DNA from: Pseudomonas versuta
GTDB taxonomy: Bacteria > Pseudomonadota > Gammaproteobacteria > Pseudomonadales > Pseudomonadaceae
DNA: 64,000 nt
NCBI RefSeq assembly: GCF_001294575.1
Contig: NZ_CP012676.1
Coordinates: forward strand, 2,294,001 to 2,358,000
Reading direction: 5' to 3'
The notes under the pieces were generated by a model, which saw nothing but the letters and a program-made list of their open reading frames with translations, did no database searches and was not told the DNA's origin. Positions 25,512 through 33,679 of the stretch are shown piece after piece (the stretch's first letter is position 1; each line of letters begins with the position of its first letter). Made by a program: the position numbers and the translations under genes.

Positions 25512-25798
25512 CCCAGGTGCTCCAGCAGTTGTGGCCAAAACCCGATTGCGCCCAGGGGCGCCGCCAGCGCTGCGCCCATCCAGGCCGACCATTGATGGCG
25601 GGCAGCAAAGGCCCACAGGATGGCAAAGGTGTAGATCACAAACGACAGCAGGCTGGCGACGATCATCGAGTCCACGTTATCCAGCGGCAACAGGCGCGCC
25701 AGTGCCGCAGTAAAGGCATAGGTAAAGACGTAGCCGCCGACCAGTGCCGCCAGCGTGCGAGACAGGATCGGCACCCAGGCCGACGTTGTGATGTTCAT
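25508..25798 (-). CDS. DUF3649 small membrane protein
   Basis: A 96-residue protein with about three hydrophobic helices (LVGGYVFTYAFTAALARLL, SMIVASLLSFVIYTFAILWAF, AWMGAALAAPLGAIGF). The shape and place fit DUF3649, often annotated as an iron-uptake protein and encoded with PepSY and DUF3325 proteins. It overlaps the PepSY gene by four bases (ATGA), showing translational coupling. Function unknown; iron-linked by context. Confidence 0.75.
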   Translation of the reverse strand: MNITTSAWVPILSRTLAALVGGYVFTYAFTAALARLLPLDNVDSMIVASLLSFVIYTFAILWAFAARHQWSAWMGAALAAPLGAIGFWPQLLEHLG

Positions 25799-25851
25799 GC
25801 TTTTAATCCTTCATCGAACCCCGGGTTTTCACCGGCATCAGATGCGACAAC

Positions 25852-25879
25852 GGCGCGGCACCCGCGTGGGTGTCGCGCC
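25852..25879 (-). terminator. GC-rich hairpin between receptor and DUF3649 genes
   Basis: GGCGCGGCACCC and GGGTGTCGCGCC pair over 12 bases with one G-U, around GCGT. There is no strong U-tract in the direction of transcription. It may partly uncouple the receptor from the three downstream membrane genes. Confidence 0.4.
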
Positions 25880-25918
25880 TGTTAATGCCTGTGCTTAACG
25901 AACAGGCCAGGGTTGTTA

Positions 25919-28177
25919 TCAGAACGAGCTGGTCACCGATGCGAAGTAGGCACGGCCTGCCTCGTTGTAGGTTTGTGCACCGGCTTCGTCAGCGTTGCCC
26001 TTGCGGTACAACTGCTTGTCGAACAGGTTGTTGATGCCCACCCGCACGCTGAAGTTTTTGTTGAATTCATAGCCGCTGCTCAACCCCACCAGACCATACG
26101 GATCAACCGGTTGCTGGACTGACTTGTCGAGTTCTTCGTTGGCGCGGTTGTTGCGCTTGGGCGCTTCCTGCTTGCCGTAGTAAGTGCCGCTGACCTGGAA
26201 CGACAGCGCTTCGGTGGCGTACCAGTCCAGCGTGGTGTTGAGCGTGTACTTGGGGATGATGCTCAGCGGGTCGCCGGTTTGCTTGTCCTTGCTTTCGATC
26301 ATGTAGGTCAGGTTGGTGTTCCAGTCCAGATCCTCGCGCAAGTTGACGAACAAGTTGCCTTCGACCCCTTGGACGATGGCCTTGCCACTGTTTTCCCATT
26401 GCAGGACGCGACGCCCGTTGGGCAGGCGGAACGCCGACTCGTTGCTGGCATTGATTTTGTTCTGGTAGTCGTTACGGAAATACGTCGCGCTGGTGCGCCA
26501 CGTGCCCTTGTCGAACGCCAGGCCAATCTCTTTGTTGACACTGATTTCCGGCTTCAGGTCCGGGTTGCCCACCAGGTAGCAGCCCCCGATGTTGGCCTCG
26601 ACCACGCTACAACCGTTACCCCGGCTGTACAGCAGGTAGTTGGGGTTGGACTGGTACAGATTCGGGGTTTTGTAAGCCCGGGCGATACCGCCCTTGATGC
26701 TCAGCTCGTCAGTGATCTGGTGCGACGCGTTCAGGCTCGGGCTCCAGTTGCCACCAAACTCATTGTGGTGATCGAAACGTACGCCCGGGGTGACGATGGT
26801 TTTGGCGCCGACTTCAATGTTGTCCTCAACGTAGAACGCATAGCTGTTGGCAGTGGTTTTGGTCTGGGTACGGTCCTGGCCGGGAATCGCGGCATCGCCG
26901 TTGGCACCCGGGTCCCAGCTCTGGGGACGCAACGAGCCTGGATCATTCAGCGATTCGTAGAGGTATTCGCCACCCAATGTCAGGACCTGGGCCGTGCCCA
27001 TGGTCAGCGGCAAGTTCACTTCGCCGGTGGCGCGGGTATTGCGCAGGCGTGATTCAAACCGGCCGGCGCTTTGCGACGGGGCGCCCTCACCATAACCGGC
27101 CAGACCTTCGTTAAGGCGAGCGTTACGGGTCAGGTCATGGGTCAGCGACGCGGTGGTTGAGCCCCAGTCAAACGAGCCATTGTGGGTCGCCGAAAAGGTG
27201 CTGCGCTGCAGCACGCTGGTTTCTTTGCCCGTGAGGCTGTTAACGAAGTCACCACCGCTGTTGAGCATGGTGTCACCGGCAAAGATATTGCCCTGGCGGC
27301 TGTAGCTGGCTTCCAGGTCCAGGCTTTGTTCCGGGGTGAACTGCCAGCTGAGCAAGCCGTTGACGTCCTTGTTGCGCACGCCTTCGCGCCCCGCCACCAC
27401 GCTGTCAGGCGAGGCCTGGGCTGCGGTGTTGATGCCAGGATCGTCGGCGTCGGTCTTGTTTACGCCGCCGTAGACACGAAACACCAGATCATCGGTGATC
27501 GGGCCACTGAGGTTGAAGTTGGTGCGCTTGCTGACACCTTCGGCATCGTCCTCAGGGGACAAGTAATACGCCGTGAGCGAGCCGCTGAGTTTGCTGGACG
27601 GGCGCTTGGTGATGATGTTGACCACCCCGCCCATGGCGCCCGAACCGTAGCGGGCAGCTGCCGGGCCACGCAGGATTTCGATACGCTCGACTTCTTCGGC
27701 CGGAACCCAGTTGGTTTCGCCGCGGGTATCACGGTCGCCGCTCCAGCCATAGCGCTGGGCGTTTCGCGAAGAAGACGGCTTGCCGTCAATCAGGATCAGG
27801 GTGTTTTCCGGGCCCATGCCGCGCAGGTCGATCTGGCGGTTGTTACCGCGACTACCGCTGGAGCTGTTACCGGTGAGGTTGACCCCGGGCTCACGGCGGA
27901 TGATGTCGGAGAGATCGTTGGCCGGAGGACGCTTTTTGATGTCCTCTGCGGTGATGATCGAGACCCCCGGCGCCTGCTTCAACTCTTGAGCAGCGGTGCC
28001 CAAAACGCGGGTTTCTTCAAGTTGCAGCGCTTGTTTGGTGCCCTCTACCGGCAGGTCGCCGGCTTCGATCGGCACCTCGTCGCGATCACGCTCCAGCACG
28101 TCGGCGAGCAAGGTTGGCGAAGCAAGTGCGGCCACAATGGCCAAAGAAAATTGACTGCGTTTGAATCGAGACGACAT
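25919..28177 (-). CDS. TonB-dependent siderophore receptor, FepA/PfeA/PirA type
   Basis: A 752-residue outer-membrane receptor, most like catecholate (enterobactin-type) receptors. There is a signal peptide at residues 1-26 (FSLAIVAALASPTLLA). The plug has ETRVLGTAAQELKQAPGVSIITAEDI, RGMGPENTLILIDGKP and RGPAAARYGSGAMGGVVNIITKRP. The barrel ends AGRAYFASVTSSF with a terminal Phe. I chose ATG at 28177, which gives a clean signal peptide. A Fur-like site upstream and three iron-linked membrane genes downstream support iron uptake. The ligand cannot be fixed from sequence; PirA or PfeA orthology would need an alignment. Confidence 0.88.
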   Translation of the reverse strand: MSSRFKRSQFSLAIVAALASPTLLADVLERDRDEVPIEAGDLPVEGTKQALQLEETRVLGTAAQELKQAPGVSIITAEDIKKRPPANDLSDIIRREPGVNLTGNSSSGSRGNNRQIDLRGMGPENTLILIDGKPSSSRNAQRYGWSGDRDTRGETNWVPAEEVERIEILRGPAAARYGSGAMGGVVNIITKRPSSKLSGSLTAYYLSPEDDAEGVSKRTNFNLSGPITDDLVFRVYGGVNKTDADDPGINTAAQASPDSVVAGREGVRNKDVNGLLSWQFTPEQSLDLEASYSRQGNIFAGDTMLNSGGDFVNSLTGKETSVLQRSTFSATHNGSFDWGSTTASLTHDLTRNARLNEGLAGYGEGAPSQSAGRFESRLRNTRATGEVNLPLTMGTAQVLTLGGEYLYESLNDPGSLRPQSWDPGANGDAAIPGQDRTQTKTTANSYAFYVEDNIEVGAKTIVTPGVRFDHHNEFGGNWSPSLNASHQITDELSIKGGIARAYKTPNLYQSNPNYLLYSRGNGCSVVEANIGGCYLVGNPDLKPEISVNKEIGLAFDKGTWRTSATYFRNDYQNKINASNESAFRLPNGRRVLQWENSGKAIVQGVEGNLFVNLREDLDWNTNLTYMIESKDKQTGDPLSIIPKYTLNTTLDWYATEALSFQVSGTYYGKQEAPKRNNRANEELDKSVQQPVDPYGLVGLSSGYEFNKNFSVRVGINNLFDKQLYRKGNADEAGAQTYNEAGRAYFASVTSSF

Positions 28178-28293
28178 GTCCAGTTGATCCCTTAACAATG
28201 GAGTGTGCTCAGCAGACTTAAGGCTGGAATCGCTGCGAACGGCTCCGGAAGGACCCCTCGGCATTTAGCTATCCCCGCCACTGCAAGGGCTGT

Positions 28294-28312
28294 AATGATA
28301 AACACTCTCATT
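28294..28312 (-). promoter_or_regulatory. Fur box upstream of siderophore receptor
   Basis: AATGATAAACACTCTCATT matches 16 of 19 positions of the hexamer-array form of the Fur site (AATGATAATCATTATCATT). It lies 117 bp upstream of the receptor ATG at 28177. A second weaker run, TTGATAGTGATACTCGTTA, follows at about 28329-28347. The rest of the 348-bp gap to the FKBP gene holds a half REP element near 28465. Confidence 0.65.
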
Positions 28313-28525
28313 TAAGAGTAAAGCGCATTTGATAGTGATACTCGTTACAAAGTTCCCCGGGACCTGTGTTTTAGAGGCTTTGCCGAGTAAAAAATTTTAA
28401 ATTGCCGGCTGAATCCACAGGCTCTGGCGCTTCAATATTGCGCACCGCCGTGGAAAAAGGATCACAGGCAAGCTCGCTCCTGCAGGGTAAACTGTTGCCC
28501 TTGCACACTTTTTTGAGCCCGCATC

Positions 28526-28867
28526 ATGACTGACGAACTAAAGATCAATGACCTGGTACAGGGCGAAGGCAAAGCCGTGGTCAAGGGTGCCCTGATCACC
28601 ACCCAGTACACCGGCTGGCTCGAAGACGGCACGGTGTTCGACTCATCGTTCGAACGCGGCAAACCGTTCCAGTGCGTGATTGGTACCGGGCGCGTCATCA
28701 AAGGCTGGGACATCGGTCTGATGGGCATGCAGGTCGGCGGTACGCGTACCCTGCAGGTTCCGGCACACCTGGCCTATGGTGAGAGAAGCATGGGCGCGCA
28801 CATCACGCCGAACTCCAACCTCAGGTTCGAGATCCAACTGCTGGAAGTCCTTACCCGGGACGATTAA
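28526..28867 (+). CDS. FKBP-type peptidyl-prolyl cis-trans isomerase
   Basis: A 113-residue single-domain FKBP that speeds proline isomerisation during folding. Active-site elements are present: YTGWLEDGTVFDSSFERGKPFQ, VIKGWDIGLMGMQVGGTRTLQVPAHLAYG and NSNLRFEIQLLEV. There is no signal peptide, so it is cytoplasmic. The domain fills the whole chain, as in short FKBPs. The lipoprotein gene follows after 41 bp with its own ribosome site; co-transcription is possible. Confidence 0.92.
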   Translation: MTDELKINDLVQGEGKAVVKGALITTQYTGWLEDGTVFDSSFERGKPFQCVIGTGRVIKGWDIGLMGMQVGGTRTLQVPAHLAYGERSMGAHITPNSNLRFEIQLLEVLTRDD

Positions 28868-28908
28868 GCCACGCGCCCTGGCCAAAATTTTTGAGGAGTT
28901 AAACCCTG

Positions 28909-30027
28909 TTGAATCGATTTTTCCTGCGGCTTTTGCTGCTTGTTCCGTTAGCAGTGGTGGCCGGTTGCAGCAGCCAGAGCAGCCGCACTGTACCCGGCCA
29001 GACCCCGGAGCAAGTACGCGCCAGGATCGTGCAATTGCTGCCGGCCAGGATTGCCGATCGCCAGGGCTGGGCCACTGACATTCATGCCGCGTTTTCTGCC
29101 CAGGGCCTTGCCCCGACGGATGAAAACCTGTGTTCGGTGCTGGCCGTCACTGAGCAGGAATCCAACTTTCAGGCCGACCCGCCGGTGCCGGGCCTGGCCA
29201 AAATCGCCCGCACTGAAATCAACCGCCGGGCCGGCAAACTGCATATCCCCGAATTCGTGGTGCGCAGTGCACTGAGCATCAGTTCGCCAACTGGCAAAAC
29301 CTATAATCAGCGGCTCGATGCGGCCCGTACCGAAGGCGAGTTAAGTGCCATTTTTGATGATTTCATTGGCATGGTACCGCTGGGTAAAAGCCTGTTCGGT
29401 AATTTGAACCCGGTGCACACCGGCGGCCCGATGCAGGTGAGCATTGCCTTTGCACAAAAGCAGGCGCGCGATTATCCGTACCCGGTAGCAGGCACAATCC
29501 GACAGGAAGTGTTCACCCGCCGTGGCGGCATGTATTTCGGTATCGCCCACTTGCTGGGCTACCCGGTCGACTACACACAATCGCTGTACCGTTTCGCCGA
29601 CTTTAATGCCGGCTGGTACGCCAGTCGCAATGCCGCTTTTCAAAATGCTGTGAGCCAGGTTTCCGGCATACCTCTGACCCTGGATGGTGATCTGACCATT
29701 CCTGGATCCTATGCCCTGGGCTCAACCGAGCGGGCGGTGCGCGCACTGGGCAAGCAGCTGAACCTCAGTGATAACGCCATCAGAAACCAGCTGTTAAAGG
29801 GCGACCGTCTGGAGTTTGACCAGACCGATGTGTACCGCAAGGTGTTTGCGCTGGCTGACCGCCAGCAAGGCAAGCCGCTGCCCCGCGCCGTGCTGCCGGG
29901 CATTACCCTGCAAAGCCCGAAAATCACCCGCAACCTGACCACGGCCTGGTTCGCCAAGCGCGTGGATGAACGTCGTCAGCGTTGCATGAGCCGGGCCAGC
30001 ACATTGAAATCCCCAATGGCTTTGTAA
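28909..30027 (+). CDS. DUF1615-type lipoprotein
   Basis: A 372-residue protein with a lipoprotein signal (FLRLLLLVPLAVVAGC, Cys 20), so it is probably anchored to a membrane from the periplasmic side. The body shows ENLCSVLAVTEQESNFQADP, a glutamate-centred motif like that of lytic transglycosylases, and NPVHTGGPMQVSIAFAQ. This fits DUF1615. The start is TTG at 28909, supported by GAGGAG nine bases upstream. A role in cell-wall turnover is inferred from the ESNFQ motif only. Confidence 0.75.
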   Translation: MNRFFLRLLLLVPLAVVAGCSSQSSRTVPGQTPEQVRARIVQLLPARIADRQGWATDIHAAFSAQGLAPTDENLCSVLAVTEQESNFQADPPVPGLAKIARTEINRRAGKLHIPEFVVRSALSISSPTGKTYNQRLDAARTEGELSAIFDDFIGMVPLGKSLFGNLNPVHTGGPMQVSIAFAQKQARDYPYPVAGTIRQEVFTRRGGMYFGIAHLLGYPVDYTQSLYRFADFNAGWYASRNAAFQNAVSQVSGIPLTLDGDLTIPGSYALGSTERAVRALGKQLNLSDNAIRNQLLKGDRLEFDQTDVYRKVFALADRQQGKPLPRAVLPGITLQSPKITRNLTTAWFAKRVDERRQRCMSRASTLKSPMAL

Positions 30028-30107
30028 TTCTTGGCGCAGCCTGCCGCAGTGACTGCACAAACCTATTCGCTTACGAACAAAATAGTTGAAAATGTACAGA
30101 TGCGGAG

Positions 30108-30126
30108 TAAGGTAATAATTACCTTA
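30108..30126 (+). promoter_or_regulatory. Palindromic operator of Xre/RES module
   Basis: TAAGGTAATAATTACCTTA is a perfect inverted repeat with 9-bp arms around a central A. It ends 16 bp before the antitoxin ATG and overlaps the expected promoter. Xre-type antitoxins repress their own operon through such palindromes, so this is the likely binding site. Confidence 0.7.
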
Positions 30127-30142
30127 TCGCAAGGAGAACGCC

Positions 30143-30544
30143 ATGGGTCTCGCCGCCAGAAACATAGAGCCCGATATCACGACCGGTGATGCCGGGCGCG
30201 TCGCCCTGACCTTTTTCTTCAACCTCATGGAACACTGGGGTTGCAGCAAGGAGCAGCAATGCACGCTGCTGGGGGCCATCGGCAATACCACCTATTTCAA
30301 ATACAAAAAGCTGCCCAATGTGCGGTTGCCCCACGACACCCTGGAGCGCATTTCGTACCTCATGGGGGTGCACAAAGCGTTGCGCATCCTGTTCAGCAAC
30401 CAGCCTGAACGGGCCTATGAGTGGGTCCACAAGCCCAATACCGCGGCACCGTTCAATGGCCAGACGGCCTTGAGCTACATGCTCGGCGGTCAGGTTGTCG
30501 ACCTGGCTGACGTACGTCGCTATCTGGACGGGGTCCGCGGCTGA
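30143..30544 (+). CDS. Xre/MbcA/ParS-type antitoxin
   Basis: A 133-residue antitoxin of the Xre family that pairs with RES toxins. An N-terminal helical DNA-binding region (TFFFNLMEHWGCSKEQQCTLLGAI) is followed by the MbcA/ParS/Xre toxin-binding part with ERISYLMGVHKALRILFSNQPERAYEWVHKPNTAAPFNGQTALSYMLGG. AAGGAG precedes the ATG. It overlaps the toxin start in TGATG, the usual coupling for these modules. It should bind both the toxin and the upstream palindrome. Confidence 0.88.
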   Translation: MGLAARNIEPDITTGDAGRVALTFFFNLMEHWGCSKEQQCTLLGAIGNTTYFKYKKLPNVRLPHDTLERISYLMGVHKALRILFSNQPERAYEWVHKPNTAAPFNGQTALSYMLGGQVVDLADVRRYLDGVRG

Positions 30545-31218
30545 TGCCCGGCGTTTTACCCGGTTGGGACAAGGCCTGGCGCATCATCAATAGTGCGTTC
30601 CCGCCGATCTCGGTGTTTGAAGACACCCTCGACCCGGCAGACCTCGAACTGGCCTATGCCCTGGAAGGGCTGACCAATGACCGGCTGCGCGATGAAGCCG
30701 GCCTGCTCGCACGGGTCAGGCCTGAAGACCGGCTGTCTGGCCAAGGATCAACCCCGGTGATGGCGGCCTTTACCCATATTGGCCGGGCCAGTCGTTTTAC
30801 CGATGGCAGCTACGGGGTGTATTACTGCGCCAGCAGTGTCGAAGCAGCGATCGCCGAGACCTGCTTTCATCAGGAGCAATTCTGGCGTGCTACTCAGGAA
30901 GCCAGCATTGAAATCACCCTGCGCACTTACATCAACACGGTGTGTCGGCCAATGATCGACGTGCGCGCAGAACCCTCCCTGCATCAGCCCTCCCCTGCCA
31001 GTTATGGCATCTCCCAGGCCTTTGCCCGCCCATTGCGTGAAGAAGGTGCCTGGGGCTTGCTGTACAACAGCGTGCGCCTCGAGGGCCATGAATGCGTGGC
31101 AGCGTTTCGCCCGCCCGCACTGACGTTGCCGGTGCAGGGTCCGCATTTTCGCTATGTGTGGGATGAGAGGAAGCAGGCGATCGCCTGGGTATTGCAGGTC
31201 AGCGAGGTGGTGTTTTAA
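30544..31218 (+). CDS. RES-domain toxin (NAD-depleting)
   Basis: A 224-residue RES protein. Family members such as those of P. putida, Photorhabdus and Mycobacterium degrade NAD+, stopping growth when free of antitoxin. The namesake residues are visible: Arg in RASRFTDGSYGVYYCA, Glu in AAIAETCFH, and Ser in the C-terminal half (YNSVRLEGHECVAAF). Length is near the family norm, and no disruption is seen. It is coupled to the antitoxin by a TGATG overlap. A perfect palindrome follows the stop. Confidence 0.88.
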   Translation: MPGVLPGWDKAWRIINSAFPPISVFEDTLDPADLELAYALEGLTNDRLRDEAGLLARVRPEDRLSGQGSTPVMAAFTHIGRASRFTDGSYGVYYCASSVEAAIAETCFHQEQFWRATQEASIEITLRTYINTVCRPMIDVRAEPSLHQPSPASYGISQAFARPLREEGAWGLLYNSVRLEGHECVAAFRPPALTLPVQGPHFRYVWDERKQAIAWVLQVSEVVF

Positions 31219-31220
31219 AC

Positions 31221-31244
31221 CGCCGGGGTGACGTCACCCCGGCG
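31221..31244. terminator. Bidirectional hairpin between RES toxin and lipoprotein genes
   Basis: A perfect 24-bp palindrome centred on GACGTC, with arms beginning CGCCGGGGTG. It lies between converging stop codons, 3 bp from the toxin gene end and 8 bp from the other. The T-tract is weak on both sides. Confidence 0.7.
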
Positions 31245-31251
31245 TATTCAC

Positions 31252-31854
31252 TTACAAGCCATCGCCAGGCTTAAGGGTGCGCTCGGCAACAGCTTCGGCG
31301 CTCTTTTCCTGCCATACCGGCCAGTACTCGGCACGTTTTTTCTCAACGCTGGCCTTGACCCGCTCGTACCAGGCCAGGGACTTGGGCGAGTTGATCACCA
31401 GGTCGGTGTCTTCAACCCAGCCCTGGAAGTTTTTCGACTTCAGACTGTGGGACGCATCCGGGTCGTTGCTGACCGGCCACAGAGAGAAACGGGCTTTCCA
31501 GAAACCCATACGCGGCGTTACCAGCGCGTAGTAGGTTTTGCCGGCCACCAGGTCAGCTTCCATAAAGTCAGCCGCCTCGGACACCACCATAAAGGTGTGT
31601 TTGCCCGCGGTGACCGGGTGCGCGATTTTCGTACCGTTGGCCATGACCCCAATGAATTGGGTCTTGCCATCCGTCACGTCATACAGCGACGAGGTAATCG
31701 CTTTACCGGTAAAGGCATCGCGCATAAAGACCACTTGCGCCATGTCCGGGGCAACGTCTGGCAGCGTCTGGTCGGCCACAGGAGTCATCGGGTTGCCGGC
31801 GCAGCCGGTCAACAACAGGGTGCCCAACAAGGCAAAAACATATAACACGCGCAT
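31252..31854 (-). CDS. DUF2846-like lipoprotein
   Basis: A 200-residue lipoprotein with signal and lipobox LLLTGC (Cys 18). The mature part contains AQVVFMRDAFTGKAITSSLYDVTDG, HPVTAGKHTFMVVSEAADFMEADLVAGKTYYALV, a beta-rich pattern like that of DUF2846 and related proteins. It ends with a charged helix (KKRAEYWPVWQEKSAEAVAERTLKPG). No enzymatic motif is seen. It is convergent with the toxin gene and stands alone. Confidence 0.65.
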   Translation of the reverse strand: MRVLYVFALLGTLLLTGCAGNPMTPVADQTLPDVAPDMAQVVFMRDAFTGKAITSSLYDVTDGKTQFIGVMANGTKIAHPVTAGKHTFMVVSEAADFMEADLVAGKTYYALVTPRMGFWKARFSLWPVSNDPDASHSLKSKNFQGWVEDTDLVINSPKSLAWYERVKASVEKKRAEYWPVWQEKSAEAVAERTLKPGDGL

Positions 31855-31970
31855 CTACAGCTCCTTTGAGTCGCTATTTCCTTACCCGGCGTCTGCCAGG
31901 CCGGCGGCATTATCGGTACTCGTTGCCTTGAAGGGAACCTATGAATGGGTGTTCAACACCTGGGGTCAGT

Positions 31971-32195
31971 TCACACGGTGTATTGCTTGAACAACTCCTC
32001 CTTGATAATCAGCAACGCGTCTTCGTAATAACGCTCGCCGCGGGCCTCGCTGAGTAACACCGAACGCGTACTGCCGGGGCCTTCGCCGGGGGTGTGTTCA
32101 CAGGTCAGGTAGAACTCGGCCGTTTCGGGCCTGAATTCCAGGTAGTAAAACAACTCGCGGCCTTCGCGGTGCCAGTAGCCTATTTCTCTGCGCAT
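31971..32195 (-). CDS. Small conserved-looking hypothetical protein
   Basis: A 74-residue soluble protein rich in Glu, Arg and Tyr (MRREIGYWHREGRELFYYLEF...VLLSEARGERYYEDALLIIKEELFKQYTV). I do not recognise a family. It overlaps the end of the MocR-type gene by 16 bp on the same strand, which supports real translation downstream of that gene. No signal peptide or membrane segment is present. Confidence 0.55.
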   Translation of the reverse strand: MRREIGYWHREGRELFYYLEFRPETAEFYLTCEHTPGEGPGSTRSVLLSEARGERYYEDALLIIKEELFKQYTV

Positions 32196-33595
32196 AAATG
32201 TCCTTGGTCGGTGTCGGTACTGTGGTCGCTAGCCCGCTTCTGCCGGTTATTTTGCTGGCGGATGATACCGGCGATACGCTCCAGTGCCACTTTCAGGGTC
32301 TGGGCACTTTCGGCAGCTGTCAGGCTGATGCGCAGTGCATTGAGGGTGGTGGATTTCACCGCAAATACCTCCGCAGGCACTGCATCCACTCCAGCGGCAC
32401 GACAGGCCTCGGCCAGCGACACATCGCCCTCGGCAACGCTGAGCCAGATATGCGGCGACGGGGTGTCGGACGGGGACATGCCCGCACCCAGCAGTTTTTT
32501 CGCCAGACGCCAGCGCCGGGCCACTTCAAGGGTTTGCCACTGCGCACGCTCATGGGCCGTTCCATCGCTGATCCACTGGCAGGCAATGGCCACGCACAGC
32601 GGCGCAACCCCCCAGTGCGCGGACTGTGCATGGGGGTCAATACGCGCCAGCAGTTGCGCGCTTGCAGCGATCCAGCCCAGCCGCACGCCCGCCGCGACGG
32701 TTTTGGACAAACTGCTCACCAGCACCCCGAAATCCGGCAAATAGCGGTACAGCGGGGGGCTGTCGGTCAGCGCTCCGTAGACATCGTCTTCGACCACCCA
32801 GACCCCATGGCGCCGGGCGATCCGGGCAATCTCCTGTTTGCGCTCGACCCCCATCAGCGCTGAAGTCGGGTTTTGCAGGGTCGGCGTGAGCACTGCAATT
32901 CTGGCGCCCGTGGCGCGGATCATGCGGTCAAAATCCTCCGGCACAATGCCCTGGCGATCCATCGCCACGCCGTGCATGGGCAACCGCAACTGCGCGCAGG
33001 CGGCCTTGATGCCCGGCGCGGTAAAGGCTTCAACCAGTACCGGCTCGCCGGCCTGGCATAACGACAGCAACACCGTGAATAGGCCTTGCTGGGCACCGGT
33101 GCAGAGCATGATGTTTTCTACTGCCAGCTCCAGGCCCCGACCCTTGAGCCACAGCGCACCCAGCACCCGCGCCCGGAGCAAGTCCGCGGCACTCAGATAA
33201 CTTTGCAAGCGAATTGCCTGGCCGGTCGCGAGCAAGCCCGACAACGCCTGCGCATCGCTTTGGCCGATGTGATCAATGGCCGGGACATTGGTTCGCAAAT
33301 CAATCCGGGCAGCCTGCTCGTCGACCTGCTGCAAACGAAACAGTGTGGCCTCCTGACTGCCCGCCAGCACGTAGGTGCCGCGCCCGACCTCCCCCGATAC
33401 CAGGTGCCGGCGCGCAGCCTCGCGGTAAGCCTGCATGGTGGTGCTGGGATTGCAGCCCAGGGCCCAGGCCAGCCGCCGTTGCGGTGGCAGGCGTGCCCCC
33501 GGCTTGAGATCGCCACAGGCAATGGCCCGGGCAATGGCCTCTACCAGCGCCAGGTAGCGCGGTTGTTGGGAATCGCCGAGGTCAGGTATCCACAT
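32180..33595 (-). CDS. MocR-type regulator (GntR DNA-binding plus aminotransferase domain)
   Basis: A 471-residue MocR/GabR-family regulator. The N-terminal GntR winged helix is at about residues 12-75 (ARAIACGDLKPGARLPPQRRLAWALGCNPSTTMQAYRE). The rest is a fold-type I PLP aminotransferase-like domain with the cofactor lysine in SSLSKTVAAGVRLGW near residue 297 and VVEDDVYG. Such proteins sense an amine or amino acid through PLP. It is divergent from a threonine-dehydratase-like gene, its probable target, across 84 bp that contain two GGCC-nnnn-CAAT direct repeats. Confidence 0.88.
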   Translation of the reverse strand: MWIPDLGDSQQPRYLALVEAIARAIACGDLKPGARLPPQRRLAWALGCNPSTTMQAYREAARRHLVSGEVGRGTYVLAGSQEATLFRLQQVDEQAARIDLRTNVPAIDHIGQSDAQALSGLLATGQAIRLQSYLSAADLLRARVLGALWLKGRGLELAVENIMLCTGAQQGLFTVLLSLCQAGEPVLVEAFTAPGIKAACAQLRLPMHGVAMDRQGIVPEDFDRMIRATGARIAVLTPTLQNPTSALMGVERKQEIARIARRHGVWVVEDDVYGALTDSPPLYRYLPDFGVLVSSLSKTVAAGVRLGWIAASAQLLARIDPHAQSAHWGVAPLCVAIACQWISDGTAHERAQWQTLEVARRWRLAKKLLGAGMSPSDTPSPHIWLSVAEGDVSLAEACRAAGVDAVPAEVFAVKSTTLNALRISLTAAESAQTLKVALERIAGIIRQQNNRQKRASDHSTDTDQGHLCAEK

Positions 33596-33603
33596 TTATT
33601 GTT

Positions 33604-33636
33604 GGCCATGCAATATAAGGATCGGCCCATACAATG
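33604..33636. promoter_or_regulatory. Direct repeats in MocR-dehydratase intergenic region
   Basis: GGCCATGCAATA (33604) and GGCCCATACAATG (33624) are direct repeats 20 bp apart, about two helical turns. MocR/GabR dimers typically bind two direct repeats at such spacing near their own promoter, so this is the likely operator. Confidence 0.45.
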
Positions 33637-33679
33637 CAGCGCGCCTAGAATCGAGTAAACCCCTTGATGACGGTGCGCC

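Noticed and set aside
27182..28195. Open frame of about 337 codons on the + strand opposite the siderophore receptor
   Set aside because: Antisense shadow; the receptor frame carries all conserved motifs.
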